From Atopsyche davidsoni (lineage: Eukaryota; Arthropoda; Insecta; Trichoptera; Hydrobiosidae), in NCBI GenBank assembly GCA_022113835.1, contig JAILWY010000014.1, positions 13,079,501-13,143,500 of the forward strand: a stretch of 64,000 nt of DNA, written 5' to 3'. Position numbers and translations under genes: made by a program. The notes beneath the pieces were generated by a model. That model ran no database searches and was not told the DNA's origin. It worked only from the letters and a program-made list of their open reading frames with translations. Positions 52,626-64,000 of the stretch are shown in pieces. The stretch's first letter is position 1; the number at the start of each line of letters is the position of its first letter.

Positions 52626-54090
52626 CGACGCGCACTCAGAATGCAGAAAAACAATACAACAGTCTACACAACTTTAATAAATCACACAAATCCATTTCCA
52701 CCATGAAAGTGTGCGATGAAACATCAAAAAAAAATAACAGCTCTTCATAACCGACCAATTTTTCATCAGCGCATTTTTTTCATCCCAACGAGATTTTTAA
52801 TCTACGGCCTGTTAGTGGTATTGTATTATTTATGACTTGTTGTTTGTAGCAAAGCATGCATGCTAATTTACGGATGTAGAAGTGAGATATTCACAAGCTC
52901 ACCTGGGAACTGGGAAATCTCGAGTTGCTCTCAACTGCAGTAACTCTGAGTTAATAAAAACATATACTGAAGGACGCGCGGAAACAAAAACAATGTCATA
53001 CTATTTTATACCATTGAAGTTCTTTTAAAAATGAGAAGTTTTATCTTTTAAAAAAATAGCAGCACGAGTAAAAAAATAAAACAAAGGTAAGATAGTTCAG
53101 TGGCGCACATAAACAAAAACAAGAGATACAAAAAAAGTCATGAAATGGGAAGTTTTTTTTTATGTTCACTTAAAAAGCAAACAATGACAAAAAAAAGTTT
53201 TGTATTGCTAGCATTTCTTTATTTTTGATTTCTGCACATGGAAATTTAATTTGTAAAAACTTCAAAAATCTGATCTAATTATAAGTAAATATGCCAATTA
53301 TAAATATATATCTATGTAGATACTAAAATAAATAATACTCATAGAGCCTAACAAAAGACTTTCAGTGGCAAAAAACTGAAATCGATTATGAGAAAAATTT
53401 GTACTCGTCATGAAAAGTTCACAAAAACATAAAAAATATATTTTAGAACTTTGATATGACAGTGCTAATTGTGGTTTTTCAGTTTAAATTTATTAAAAGT
53501 GCCCAAAATTACGTTCAGGTACCGGATCTAATATGCAATGTTTTAACCATCCGATTTAATCTTTGGCGCTTAGTGCAGGTATTTTTTTTAACGGCTTAAA
53601 TTCGATTAGCTTTATTTCCGTCTAGATAAATCTCCATTGCACGTAACGTGATAGTCGTTATCTCGGCATATTTTAAAGCAACACAAGCCTGATGGATTAT
53701 CTATCAGTACGTCATACTGCGCGCTGCTTTCTCCTATTACCTGTGTATGATCTTTTATATAAGCAAATCGTTTGAAAGGCTTGGAGACATATGATGTACC
53801 CAATAGCGTGATATTACTTGTTATTTTAATTTTAAATATTAATTTCAAGAGAGGGAGACATCGTTTCAGATAATCTGAGAACAACTAAGGCAGGAGGGTG
53901 CATATGACAGGTAGGCAAAAAGTACGAAGCCAGGCTTTTTGTCAAAGGATTTTCCTTTCTTTTGAACATGGAGACAATTTATAAATTTAATATGATTTAA
54001 TAAAACTGAAACAACTGTAACATGCTTGATAAACAACCGTGCTACCCAATGAACCACGAGGCAGTACATATAATATATTTATTACTTCAC
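52626..54090. other. AT-rich DNA without recognisable genes
   Basis: Possibly intronic to, or upstream of, the chitin-binding gene. Minus frames of 90 codons (53612-53884) and 67 codons (53866-54069) show no recognisable domain and no fitting splice sites. Confidence 0.4.
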
Positions 54091-54350
54091 TTCTTCATCA
54101 TGTGCCCTCTCCTCAGAGGAGGTTGGCGACCATTTCACTGAGCATATACCCATGCTGAGCCAGTGTTCACGGTTTTCTAAGGGGAAAATAGTGTAGTCGA
54201 TTTATATGGAAGGAAAAGTCTGCGTATTGCTGCTGCCCAATAGTATTATTATATAATCCTTTCTTTACAAAGCTCTGGCGTTTAGATCTGATACTCCTTC
54301 TGCAGCAGGATACAGAAAGCCCCTAGTACTTCCAGAGCACATCCCTTCAC
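54091..54350 (+). repeat. Dispersed repeat family R, copy 2
   Basis: Shares CTCCTCAGAGGAGGTTGGCGA, GCATATACCCATGCTGAG, GTTTAGATCTGATACTCC and ACTTCCAGAGCACATCCC with the copies at 20641 and 62600. The 3' end is truncated relative to both. Confidence 0.78.
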
Positions 54351-55322
54351 TAGTATATATTAATTAAATTGACTTAACTACAGTCAATTTGAAAAAAATT
54401 GAATGTAATAAATAGCCTGAAAACTGCACGATTGGAACCGGGTTAAATCGTTTTCATATTGAATTATTCGTGAAATATCAATAGCCCAAGTATTAAACGC
54501 GGTTACATTATTTGATTAGTATTATAAAGGGCGTTACGTCACGGCTTTGCGGCCGCCTCGGGGAAGTCATTTTGTAACCGCGCCACGGAGATTTGAATGA
54601 TTATTACGAATAAAAAATTAAGTACGCGTTTATATCGGATGTATGTATATAATTACCTGGTCGAATATGCTGCTCACTTGGGCGTTGCGTTATGTGAATT
54701 ACGATTTAAGAAATCAGGTGGCGCACGCCCGCCGTCTATTCCATAACCTGCCTACAGTGTTGTCGAAAAAATCAAAGCGATAGGATCACCTAAAGTGTAT
54801 ACTTGTTCAAAAAATATTTCAGTAAAGAAGACTCCGAGCAAATTACATTTGAAAAAGACTAATCTATCTTTATAACACATGTACTAAATATCACTTATGC
54901 GCAAACAATGAAGAAAGAAGAAATGATGAATAATTATAAACGCAAATATTTTTTTTTGTGTATATCATTTTAATCGTTTTGTAGGAATTATATGTAAGAA
55001 GATTGATGGTTAAAGCATTATGTGTTTTCCCACGCGAGTTACCAATTTTCTTGTCAACTCAAAAGTTGGGTGGCATGTAGAATGAGTGATACAAAGACCT
55101 AGATAAACTAAAAAATAATATGGAGCGTTTCACACGCTAGTCTGGTGAATCTAGAGTACACTTCTTTATTTTCTGTCAGTATATGTGATACAAGACAACT
55201 GAAAACAAAATGGACAGAATATTATTATAATAATAAAATATATATATATAGCGGTATACAGTGTTTCAGTTGGGAAAGCTGCATCAAAATAAAATTACAT
55301 AAAACTAGTAACTCAGCAATAT
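54351..55322. other. AT-rich DNA with a small GC-rich patch
   Basis: A GC-richer patch at 54530-54590 (GCGGCCGCCTCGGGG) may be regulatory. Otherwise there is nothing recognisable. Confidence 0.4.
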
Positions 55323-55740
55323 TCTTCTTCATCGGTTGCCTCTCCTCAGAGGAGGTTGGCGATAATCTTACTGACCATAAATATACCTATGCTTAGAGTC
55401 CATGGTTTTCTGAGGGGAAAATACTGCAGTGTAGGGGTCCCCAACCTTTTTGCACCCTAGAGCACATTTTAAAGTGCCGATCTGGTGGCGGGCACCGTTT
55501 ATTTTTTCAAAAGCCATGATATTTTGAAAATATTATACTGAAAGAATTATTATTTTGAAAATTATAATATATTTCTCTGTTTAATTACTAAATATAATTT
55601 TTTTCATAAACTTAAATATTTTTTTATCGTGGTCGCACAGCGGCGGGCACACGTAAAACGGCCGGCGGGCGCCATGGTGCCCGCGGGCATAGGGTTGGGG
55701 ACCACTGCTGTAGTGACTCACCGGGTCCTTCTACACCAGC
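55323..55740 (+). repeat. Dispersed repeat family R, copy 3, interrupted by a hAT MITE
   Basis: Left part 55323-55431 carries the family's CTCCTCAGAGGAGGTTGGCGA start and GGTTTTCTGAGGGGAAAATA. The sequence resumes after 55715 with ACTCACCGGGTCCTTCTACA, comparable to 20691-20708. The inserted element is listed separately. Confidence 0.7.
55432..55707. mobile_element. hAT-type MITE, 276 bp
   Basis: The ends are inverted repeats of about 15 bp (TAGGGGTCCCCAACC at the left; the right end's complement is CAGTGGTCCCCAACC). The flanks show an 8-bp target duplication differing at one base (CTGCAGTG at 55424-55431, CTGTAGTG at 55708-55715). Both features are typical of the hAT superfamily. There is no transposase, and it is inserted within a family R repeat. 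Confidence 0.85.
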
Positions 55741-58320
55741 AATATTAGATGAAGTATGAGCATAAAGGCCGCCAAGTTTGTTTCTTGTTTTAATATTATT
55801 CATTAGTTTCTGAACACCCGTTGCTTTCGCCGACAGTGGCGAGCATTACCGAACACGCACGGCCCAGTTTTCCGTGACATCGTAGCCTGCATTGCAATTT
55901 ACTTATTACTGCATGGACACACGGGCACACAAATACCATAGTCGTCTGCGACAATGCGAAGGTGGTTACCTCACAACTTCCAGAGAGAACATTGCAACAG
56001 CACCACGAATGATAGAGTAATTGCCAACTTAAAAAAACTGTATCACATATTTGGGTTTGAACATCGCATGTGACAAAGGAAGGTGCTCTCGTTTCGCAAC
56101 GCCGCTGCATTGGAGTTTTATTCCTGAGATAAATATATTCGTGTCCGTGCGGTTGTGAGAGATTATCAACTTTAATAGAGGAAAGTCACGCTAGAAAGAG
56201 AGTAACTTTCTTTACACATAGTAAAACAGTACTTCGAACAAATTAAATTGTACATAAATACTAGATCAATTAAAATTGCGACGCAAAATATAAGACCGCA
56301 GAAAAGAAAAAGCTTCTTTTTTTTTCTTCATTAAATGACCTCACCGAATATTTTCCGCACTAGTGAGACGACATATCAAGTTTTTTCTTATGGTATAATT
56401 TTTTATTTAAAAAAAACTCGCCGCACATCAGTGATATTGAAAATTTGCATAGATAATTAGTATTTAGCAAACTGGTTTGTATCCTTGTCGGCCAGATTTT
56501 GCTCAAATTTAATCGCCGATTATGAGCAGACGTATAAGAAGAAGATATTAATTGTCCTACCTTACAAGGAACTGAATGTGTTTTTAGCCTTGGCGTGCCA
56601 TCGGCTTGCCTTTGGCATTTAATCTTTTTACCGAAATATTAAAATATTCATTTTATATAATCAACGCCATTTTTAAGATTTCCAATCACATGTTTACACG
56701 CGTTTTTACTGACGTAAGAACTGTGGGCACACCTTACTTTACATATTTATTATTAAAAGTTATTTTTATTTCTATCCGACTAACATTCTTTTATAACTTT
56801 CTGACAAGTTTCTATCGTTGTACTTTCGAACTACTTTCATTTCGTCAGTTTAACATGATCATCAAAAATATTAATAAAAATCAAATCGATGGAGGATGAT
56901 TCTTGAGTAATTCAACTCATCCACTTCTCAAAGGAGTGCGTGTTTTCATCATTGTCAATATATTAATACTTTACCGATCTGCTTCTTTGAAGAAACTTAA
57001 AGTTTGAAAAAACGTAACTAAGTGTTACTTTTCATATACCTAATCATAAAGCAAGCGTAAACATAAACTTCTGATAGCTCTTTTGTACAATTTAAAAAAG
57101 AAAGCACTTAAGTTTAGCACTAATGATCTCAAAAAAGTTCACCCCCGCCCTTCGTGAGGGATTATGTGTATGGAAGATTCCATCTCGTGTGCTGAAGAAT
57201 GTGGTCATTTACTTTATAATTAACATTATAGAATTGTTAGTTAGGATTGCGGCTTCATTTGTAATGACCGCATACCAAGAAGTATGATGAGTTATGGCCA
57301 TTTCCCAACCGCCGCGCACAAGGTAAATAGAAACCCAACTAATGACATCTTTATTAGCAAATATTTATATTCCAACACCTCAAGCGCTGGGTGTGGCTTT
57401 TGTTGTGTGTAATTATCGGAAAGTGGCTATAATTTTATTTATTCAATACAATTGAATACGTACGTTTTTTTTTTTTGATGCTCAAAATTTCGAAACGCTT
57501 ACGTGAAAAAGTCCCAAGTGTTGTTTCTAATAATTTGGACATAGAAAATAAAATGATTGAATGAATGATGAAATTTGGCCGAGGTGTGTTATTATTTATG
57601 TGTATTCCTTTATACAGAAATTGTTTTGCAATAAGACTGGAATGATTATAAGTTATTAAATTTTCTGGCATTTTTTTAAACTAATTAATTATTTAATATT
57701 ATTATCCTTGAGGATATTTTCACATAAGAATGCTATGTAAAAAGAAGTGTAAAATGAAATGTTTGAAAAAATTATTCTCATCAATTATCCAGGCTATGTC
57801 TATTATTGTGCAAAACTTACTTTAGGCACCTGCTGAATAATATTATATTTTTTTTATAATAAATACAGTTGTAAATGAGACCAAACTGTGTAAATTTAAC
57901 GTCAGTTATACAAGAAACAGGGTTTTCAATATTTATATTTTTTATACAAAAAAACTTTTTCTGTCCTAACTATACTTTTAAAAAAGTGCATCCATATCTA
58001 TAGTCATGTTACAAATTCAGGTTAGGCATCACAGTTTAAATATTAAACCTTAATTGTTTGGCGAGCATTAAAAATTGACCCGTTCAAAGATATCAAATAA
58101 TTTACTACTCATAATATTATTAATTTACTCAATACTAATTAATAAATCATTCATCATTAAGATTGATAATATGTTAATAACCAGAAGCAATAAAGCAGCA
58201 CATAAAATTATTTCTAATCAGAAATTAATCACTGATAATAAGCCTCACACTTATATGTTTGACTAACGGCTTTCAAGTTAAAATAAACACTAAACGAATT
58301 AACATGTCAGAATTCACACG
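55741..58320. other. Intergenic DNA without recognisable genes
   Basis: The 55790-56110 stretch is less AT-rich and open on the minus strand (104 codons, Cys-rich), but its translation has no family signature and no splice partner. The rest is AT-rich. Confidence 0.4.
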
Positions 58321-58440
58321 CAATCAGTCTTCAATGAACGGACGGCACTTCCACTTCCGGCGGGGCCGCTCGGGCCTCGGCGGTGACTTCCTGTCGCTTG
58401 TGGCCGTAAAGCCTTAATGTATAACCTCTGGGTGGGCAGT
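58321..58440. promoter_or_regulatory. GC-rich island, unassigned
   Basis: A sharp GC-rich block (CTTCCACTTCCGGCGGGGCC, CGGGCCTCGGCGGTGACTTC) with ETS-like CTTCCGG and CTTCCTG motifs stands out in AT-rich DNA. No coding potential is recognised. It is a candidate enhancer or promoter. Confidence 0.3.
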
Positions 58441-58711
58441 CAACGTGCCACTCAACACTTTCGATTTCTCACAGCCATTCCAGATTACGTTCTGATCGCA
58501 TTTGCAGATACTGAGTAAGAGGAATGAGATTATCTCATTGTTTGTTTTTGATGTGACCGATTTCGTCAACATACTAAAATGACATATTTCATTAGATCAT
58601 ACGATATAAACTGCATACTTGTTATTTGTATAATGTACATGTAATAATACTATTAATGATTCTAAAATGTGTTTATTTTTAATACGATAGGTTTAATTAA
58701 TTTAGATTTAT

Positions 58712-58940
58712 TACTAATATGATTAGGCACATTAGTTCATACATAGAAGATGATTCAAAGAAACTCTCAGAAAAATATCATCGTAATTTGTGTGGGATTT
58801 GAACACACACCCCCTGGTTTACATGACCGGTATACTAACTTTCTTTAAATCATCTTCTATGTATGAACTAATGTGCCTAATCATATAAGTAATAATATAA
58901 TAAACCCGTAATGGGTAATAAATACGCATCTGATTGACGT
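58712..58940 (-). repeat. Fold-back repeat F, copy 3, with tRNA-Thr-like segment
   Basis: The arms at 58712-58755 and 58848-58891 match copy 1 with about one or two differences. The flank to 58940 is the GTCAATCAGATGCG end in reverse orientation. Between the arms, the minus strand (58840-58791) reads like the anticodon arm and T-arm of a tRNA. A CCGGT/ACCAG stem encloses a CATGTAA loop (anticodon TGT, Thr), followed by a GTTCAAATCCC B box. No D-arm or acceptor stem is present, so this is a tRNA-derived fragment and not a functional tRNA gene. Confidence 0.75.
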
Positions 58941-61880
58941 TAATCAAAAAATCGACATATGTAATTTAGATTTCGTGATTTGAGATCTCCCTTTTCGTGC
59001 CGTCCTCTGTTTTTGGTGAAAACTGATTCACATTTTATAATTTACAGATATTAGTTAATTTACCAAAAATTATTTTTCATTACTAAGTGATTTTATTTGC
59101 TCTTTTGCAGCAATCGGTTATATTTTTTATTCTAAACCAGTCATTCTTTTTTTTATTCAGATATTTTCTAAGTCAGTCATTTCACATTTATTATCAAAAA
59201 TATAAAAAATAATATATTTATACATTAAATTCTCTCTTTATATTAAGACTGTAGGCAAAACCGAATCAATTATGTAGAGTTGTAATATAGGAAAATTTCT
59301 GCTCAAGTGGCGTATAAATCTTTATAGCCCAATAGTTATTAAGGAAACGTGTTTCTAGTTTCTATCCAGTAAAAATAACAATGCGTATAATTAGAATAAA
59401 TTACACGATGTTCGTTATAGACATGAAAAATATCATTACAAAAATTAACATAAGTAATATACGCAAATTATTTTTTATTGTTATGTGGTATCAATTATTG
59501 ATGCAAATATGAATAACGGACATGTTGTGTGTATATTATTTGACCCACTATGTGGTTGACTCAGTGTACTTGTGTGAACTCAACCAACGTTATATAAGAG
59601 TAATTAAAATTGTTTATTACATAAGTAGTTATATGTCTTGATCGTTGTAAAGAACTCCATAAAAGTATTTTTTTTAATTGGCATGAAAATATTGACACGG
59701 CTCTAATCAGAGATTAAAACCACGATAACCATGCAAGTCTTAAGACAAGGCCTATAATTTATTTCAATTTCTTGAGTGGTAGAAATTCATCCAATTTCAG
59801 ATAATCTGAACAAGGAAGTTTTAGTTATTATAACAAACTTTTAAAAGTTAACAAACATTAGGACACAATTGCGGTCATATATAACATTTCATCGTCTCTT
59901 TAGCATTTGCCTTCCTGGTATAAATGAAATCATTCCTGATAGAAGACATCCACTCAGCATGAACTTATAGGTTAAGAAGAAAAGCAATAAAGGGATTGTT
60001 CAATAGAATATATAGATATATACTTCCTTATGAGTTTTCTTGTTTGTTCATAAAATAATACTTAAATAAAAATACGACGTCGCAATAGTCACGGCACACT
60101 AATTTCCTAATTGATTAATTTACTTTTCCTTGAGTTATTGAGCATCATTATCCCGACAATAGCTAGGAAAATCTCTTTGTGTTAGTGATTATTTTATTAC
60201 AGCATTCTACAAAACACGCCTGTTAGCAGGCAAACAGCAATATTGTTGTTGAAAATCAAGAGACTTGTTTTTACGTTGCAATGCTGCTTAGATATTCGAT
60301 TATTTATTTATTATATCTTTAATATTATTCATGACGTATGGTCAAATTATATACAGTGCATCAAATTACAATCAAAGTACTACCTGCAATTCAGGAGATT
60401 TTTCAGACTATATAAGGTATGAAAAAAAAATTGAGGCCTTTTGACAATTTACATAAAGTAAATAATCAAATTTACAAGTCATTAATGTCCGTTTGCGATC
60501 TGACGAATAATGACTCTGCAAAATTATTTTATTTCGTGAGTGAAAAATCTTTCGTACAGCCTTGAAAAACCTTTACCACCGTGCAGATAAAATCTTAAAA
60601 AATATATCGGTTAAACGTGACTAAGGATTTCTTATCTTGGTTTCGATATTTTTCCTTGGAGTTCAGCAAAAACCAATAATACTAAATTCCAAAAGCCACA
60701 CACACCTGCATAGTTAAGGCATGAATAGACTGAAAAATTTAGCATAACTATGGGTATTAATATATTTTTATAAAATTTGTTTGTCTCTTTGTGAGGTCAC
60801 TTCTGGGAAAATCGAGTAATCACTATAAATAGATAATTGGCGTTACTGTATAAAACATATAATAGATAAAAAATTTAATAATTTATATGTCCGTTTATTG
60901 TTAAAAAAATATATATTTATAAAACATTGAATATTTAGTGATATGTTTAAAAAAATACAAAAAGGCCTATATTTCTAAATCCAAGTGTTTCGATCTTTTG
61001 ATAATATTTGTACAAGCAATAAATTTTACTGTATCAAAATATACATGCAAGTTACTTCGAAATATTTTTATTTGGCCAAATCGAAACAAAAAAAAACAGG
61101 AATCAAACCTGCAACTCTTAGCCAACAGGCGACAATTTTCTAGCTAAATTATTATATCTCATTTCATTGTAGAAGTATATTTGTAGACCTTAAACACTAT
61201 ACTCAAAGGTCATAATCATGCAAGGGCTCCACAAACATACCTGCTATCATAATTTCAAAACTGAATTTATTTCGGCACTTTTCCTTGAAGTTGAAAAAAA
61301 ATTAATATAAAAGCCTAATATGAATTATTCACGCTCGATGGTTGTTTTTTTGTTGCTGTATGGTTATAAATAGATTTGTATAAAATGTAATGATTATTAA
61401 CTAGTAACGAGGAGCGCATTTATCGTGTGAGTTGCGAATGACGGTCATCTGTGCGGCCGTGGCTCGAATCTACACTGTCAAGGTGGTGTGACTTTCAAAC
61501 CAGCTGTTGATCAATACGATATTGAAAATACTTTGACTATATAAATATTTTCCTGCTTTATTTACAATTCAACAGTCAAAAAATACTACCTGATTATAAA
61601 AACAAAGTTGATTACTAACTTCGCTAATATATTTTCAGCGTGCTATTTCTGCGGTCGTGAAATAAAAAGTTTTATTAATCACACCTATTCTAACACAAAT
61701 ATATATTAAGTCTAGTTTTACGATATCTATTGATACAAAAACTCATTTATGTTAATACTTACTGCAACCTTGTGGGTTTAGGGTTAATACATATTTATAA
61801 AAAGTGCTTCAAGGTTATTTAAAATATTTTCGTAAAAATAATTGCACAGTGATTTTTTTCGAGAGTATGTATAGTAAATC
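58941..61880. other. AT-rich intergenic DNA
   Basis: No gene recognised. A tRNA-like B-box segment lies on the minus strand at about 61093-61135 (GCAGGTTTGATTCCTG preceded by a partial anticodon arm), resembling part of a SINE. Confidence 0.4.
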
Positions 61881-61884
61881 AATA

Positions 61885-62055
61885 AGAAACGCTTGCGCAC
61901 GTCACGGAACCTTCAACGCATCGAAGCCTTCGGAGAGCGACCGCGTCGGAGAATGACATGCATCGTTAATTTCCATTGGCTAAGGTCAGACTGCATCGCC
62001 ATGAAATGCAGCTGCAACTCACGGAGACGCATCCATGCATGTGGGTACGGTGAGA
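61885..62055. other. GC-rich island, unassigned
   Basis: A GC-richer block (CGGAGAGCGACCGCGTCGGA and CATGCATGTGGGTACG) is open for 63 codons on the plus strand without recognisable homology. Confidence 0.25.
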
Positions 62056-62188
62056 ATGACAAATACCTTGTTCGTTTTATATAATCAATTCATCAATATT
62101 TTAAATAAAATTACTCAAGTATTTTATTTAAAATATTTATATAAAACTGCACCAAGTACTCTAGGTCAAAAATGCTCAGTATTATATA

Positions 62189-62440
62189 GGTGTCTCAAAA
62201 TTAACGCAAGATTTGAATTTGTCGCCATTTTTGCAGTAATGTTTTGGGAACACTTAAAAAAAAAAAACAATTTGATAGCTGACAGTTTAGGGCTAGTAAA
62301 AATGGAGCGTTACACGATAGAACAACGTGTCTTCATTATTGAACAATATTTCAAAAATAATGAAAGCTTGAAACGACTAATGAAAGACTAAAACTGCCTT
62401 TTCTATTTAATTCAAATCTTGCGTTAATTTTGGGACACTC
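62189..62440 (+). mobile_element. Tc1/mariner-type MITE with transposase remnant
   Basis: 252-bp element. The ends are inverted repeats of 31-32 nt, perfect over the inner 24 (AAAATTAACGCAAGATTTGA core), each flanked by TA (62187-62188 and 62441-62442). Between them is a start codon at 62302 followed by 28 further codons to a stop at 62391. The peptide MERYTIEQRVFIIEQYFKNN matches the start of the helix-turn-helix (DUF4817-type) DNA-binding domain seen in many insect IS630/Tc1/mariner-like transposases. The rest of the gene is deleted, so mobility would need an enzyme in trans. Confidence 0.8.
62302..62391 (+). pseudogene. Truncated transposase start (helix-turn-helix remnant)
   Basis: 29 residues survive of a Tc1/mariner-type transposase, beginning MERYTIEQRVFIIEQYF, then a premature stop. 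No catalytic DDE region remains. It lies wholly within the MITE between its terminal repeats. Confidence 0.7.
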
Positions 62441-62599
62441 TATATATCTTTACCTATACAAATAATATGGTAGTAAATTTTATATGCTAAGTAGCTAAGA
62501 CTTTCGCTTCCCAAGGGTTAACAATTTTTTTTTAAATATTTCGTATGGATAATACGCTAGGATACAGCAATTTGGTTGAGCACATTTATTATGAATGTG

Positions 62600-63046
62600 T
62601 GCTCCCTGCTCTCCCCATTCTGTTGCTTGTGATTAACCCCATGTGACCATGGTGATGGTGATTAACCAAATGAGTCTGAAGGCGTTAAAAGGAAAAAAAC
62701 TTTGTTTTCTTATTCCGCCGAAAAAACCAAACACATTAGCTAGGTAATGGAGAAGTGGACTTGGAATTATTGTGGAAGTATGTGCTCTGGAAGTACCTTG
62801 TCGAGGTGACGGGGGTTTCTTCTATTGTTTCTGTAGCTTTTTGCAGAGGGAGTATCAGATCTAAACCCCAGAGCCTTATTTGGTTATATAATAATAGTAT
62901 AGGACAGCAGCAATACGCAGACTTTTCCTTCCATATAAATCCACTACACTATTTTCCCCTTAGAAAACCATGAGCACTGCCTCAGCATGAGTATGTGCTC
63001 AGTGAAATGGTCGCCAAACCCCTTCTGAGCAGAAGCACTTGATGAA
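62600..63046 (-). repeat. Dispersed repeat family R, copy 4 (longest)
   Basis: Reverse complement of copy 1 over its whole length, from GCTCTCCCCATTCTGTTGC through AAGTACCTTGTCGAGGTGAC and GGAGTATCAGATC to TCAGTGAAATGGTCGCCAAA. It is the fullest copy in the window and gives the family length as about 450 bp. Confidence 0.78.
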
Positions 63047-64000
63047 AAAGAAATACTACAGATTACATCGACACAATTTCTAGAATATATTAACATAAAA
63101 TTAATGATGTTCTGCAGGTAACAATGAATACAGTAATAAGACGTGCAATTAATTAATGCACGTATGAACTGCATTCAGCTATAAGTTATGCGTATCAAAA
63201 TTAACAATAGTTAATTACTAGTTTTTCCGCTGCGGCAATAAATTGCCTCACAATGAAGATTTTCACTTCCTGCGTGTGTTTTCGCCGTGGGTTTGATGGA
63301 TCTCTCGATTCTGATAGATTTTTATAATGGGGATATGACGGGGCCGGCCGAGCGTGGCGCATATTGTGTTTTTGCGCTCGAGAGGACGCGAATTTGGAGC
63401 ATAGCAACTGACCGTGTGGCCGAAGACAATGCAACTCGATCTGCCAAAGTGATGATGATTTTTAATAAATAATTTAATCATTGTATATCTTTTAAATAAA
63501 GCCTATAATGGACGCAATAATGGTTGGAAGATAAAAGTACCATGAGTTCGGCATTCGATATAATGTGCGTACATGGAAGGCCTCCGACCATCTGGTCTCC
63601 TGCGAGGCGAAACATTTATTATTAATTTAACATTTAAGCTTGCATGTATCTCTAAAAATATACTTTTATTATAAAACATTTTATTTTAATATTTTAAAAT
63701 AATTTACATGAAAAGTAAAAAATCGTCAAAATACATCAAATCTTGTATTTAATCAGGATCACTGCAAAGCTTTAGCTTTTGGGTCTCTCGAAACTTGAAC
63801 TAAAAAAATGTGTCAAAATAATTCAGTTACAATTAAAAAAAAAATTACAATATTTAATTAATCGTTGAATTAATAGTTCAACTTTTTAAATTGCATAAAA
63901 GCAATAAAATTTATATATAAAAATATATATACGATAATCTATGATTCATAGTGTGCATTAAGAATAAAAAAAATAACCTAAAAAGTCTATAATACATAAA
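63047..64000. other. Intergenic DNA with one GC-rich patch
   Basis: The 63225-63445 segment is less AT-rich (GGGGCCGGCCGAGCGTGGCGC) and open on both strands without recognisable motifs. It may be a conserved non-coding element. The remainder is AT-rich. Confidence 0.35.

Noticed and set aside
53866..54069. 67-codon minus frame as the missing signal-peptide exon of the chitin-binding gene
   Set aside because: Its hydrophobic stretch is not followed by a donor in phase 1 compatible with the exon at 51532.
55796..56110. 104-codon Cys-rich minus-strand frame as a secreted peptide gene
   Set aside because: No signal peptide, no splice partner and no regular cysteine spacing. Probably chance in less AT-rich DNA.
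61093..61135. Possible tRNA gene on the minus strand
   Set aside because: Only a T-arm/B box and part of an anticodon arm are present. There is no acceptor stem or D-arm, so at most it is a SINE fragment.

Overview
The window is animal nuclear DNA, most likely from an insect and probably a moth or butterfly. The evidence is very AT-rich intergenic sequence, short GT-AG introns of about 80-1,200 bp, conserved single-copy animal genes, a cuticle-type chitin-binding gene, TTAGG-like telomeric motifs, and an LTR element whose primer site fits an insect-type tRNA-Tyr. The lepidopteran assignment is an inference from general character, not from a diagnostic sequence.

Layout. Positions 1-23.8 kb hold no recognisable host gene. 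They are AT-rich DNA with a few GC-rich islands, fold-back elements and one nearly pristine 5.4 kb LTR retrotransposon (14117-19539). Positions 23.8-49.4 kb are gene-dense: DDX42 RNA helicase (+), an unrecognised 105-residue three-exon gene (+), PYM (-), C1QBP/p32 (-), ZCCHC4 (+), LIN37 (-) and RCL1 (+). A chitin-binding (peritrophin-A) gene on the minus strand occupies 49.2-51.5 kb, and its 5' end is not securely located. From 52 to 64 kb I see no host coding exon that I can defend, only AT-rich DNA, GC-rich islands and several short transposon-type repeats.

Functional themes. The gene block is housekeeping, weighted to RNA: DDX42 (U2 snRNP/spliceosome), PYM (exon junction complex recycling on the ribosome), ZCCHC4 (28S rRNA m6A) and RCL1 (18S rRNA processing). 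C1QBP acts in the mitochondrial matrix and LIN37 in the MuvB/DREAM transcription complex. Two gene pairs are head-to-head with short shared upstream regions: C1QBP/ZCCHC4 (398 bp between start codons) and LIN37/RCL1 (460 bp). I deduced exon boundaries by hand from splice consensus and phase continuity. For DDX42, PYM, C1QBP, ZCCHC4, LIN37 and RCL1 every junction keeps the frame.

Most unusual content. (1) A non-autonomous LTR retroelement with two equal-length 1,096 bp LTRs, a perfect 5-bp target duplication and a tRNA-Tyr primer site. It carries no polymerase and a single 600-codon ORF made of a Thr-Ala-Val tract, a coiled coil and 57-residue tandem repeats. (2) A small gene with a 28-nt microexon that I cannot assign to a family. 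(3) A dispersed fold-back element with 44-nt arms, one copy of which carries a tRNA-Thr-like segment. (4) A hAT-type MITE nested inside another repeat, and a MITE that keeps the start of a transposase.
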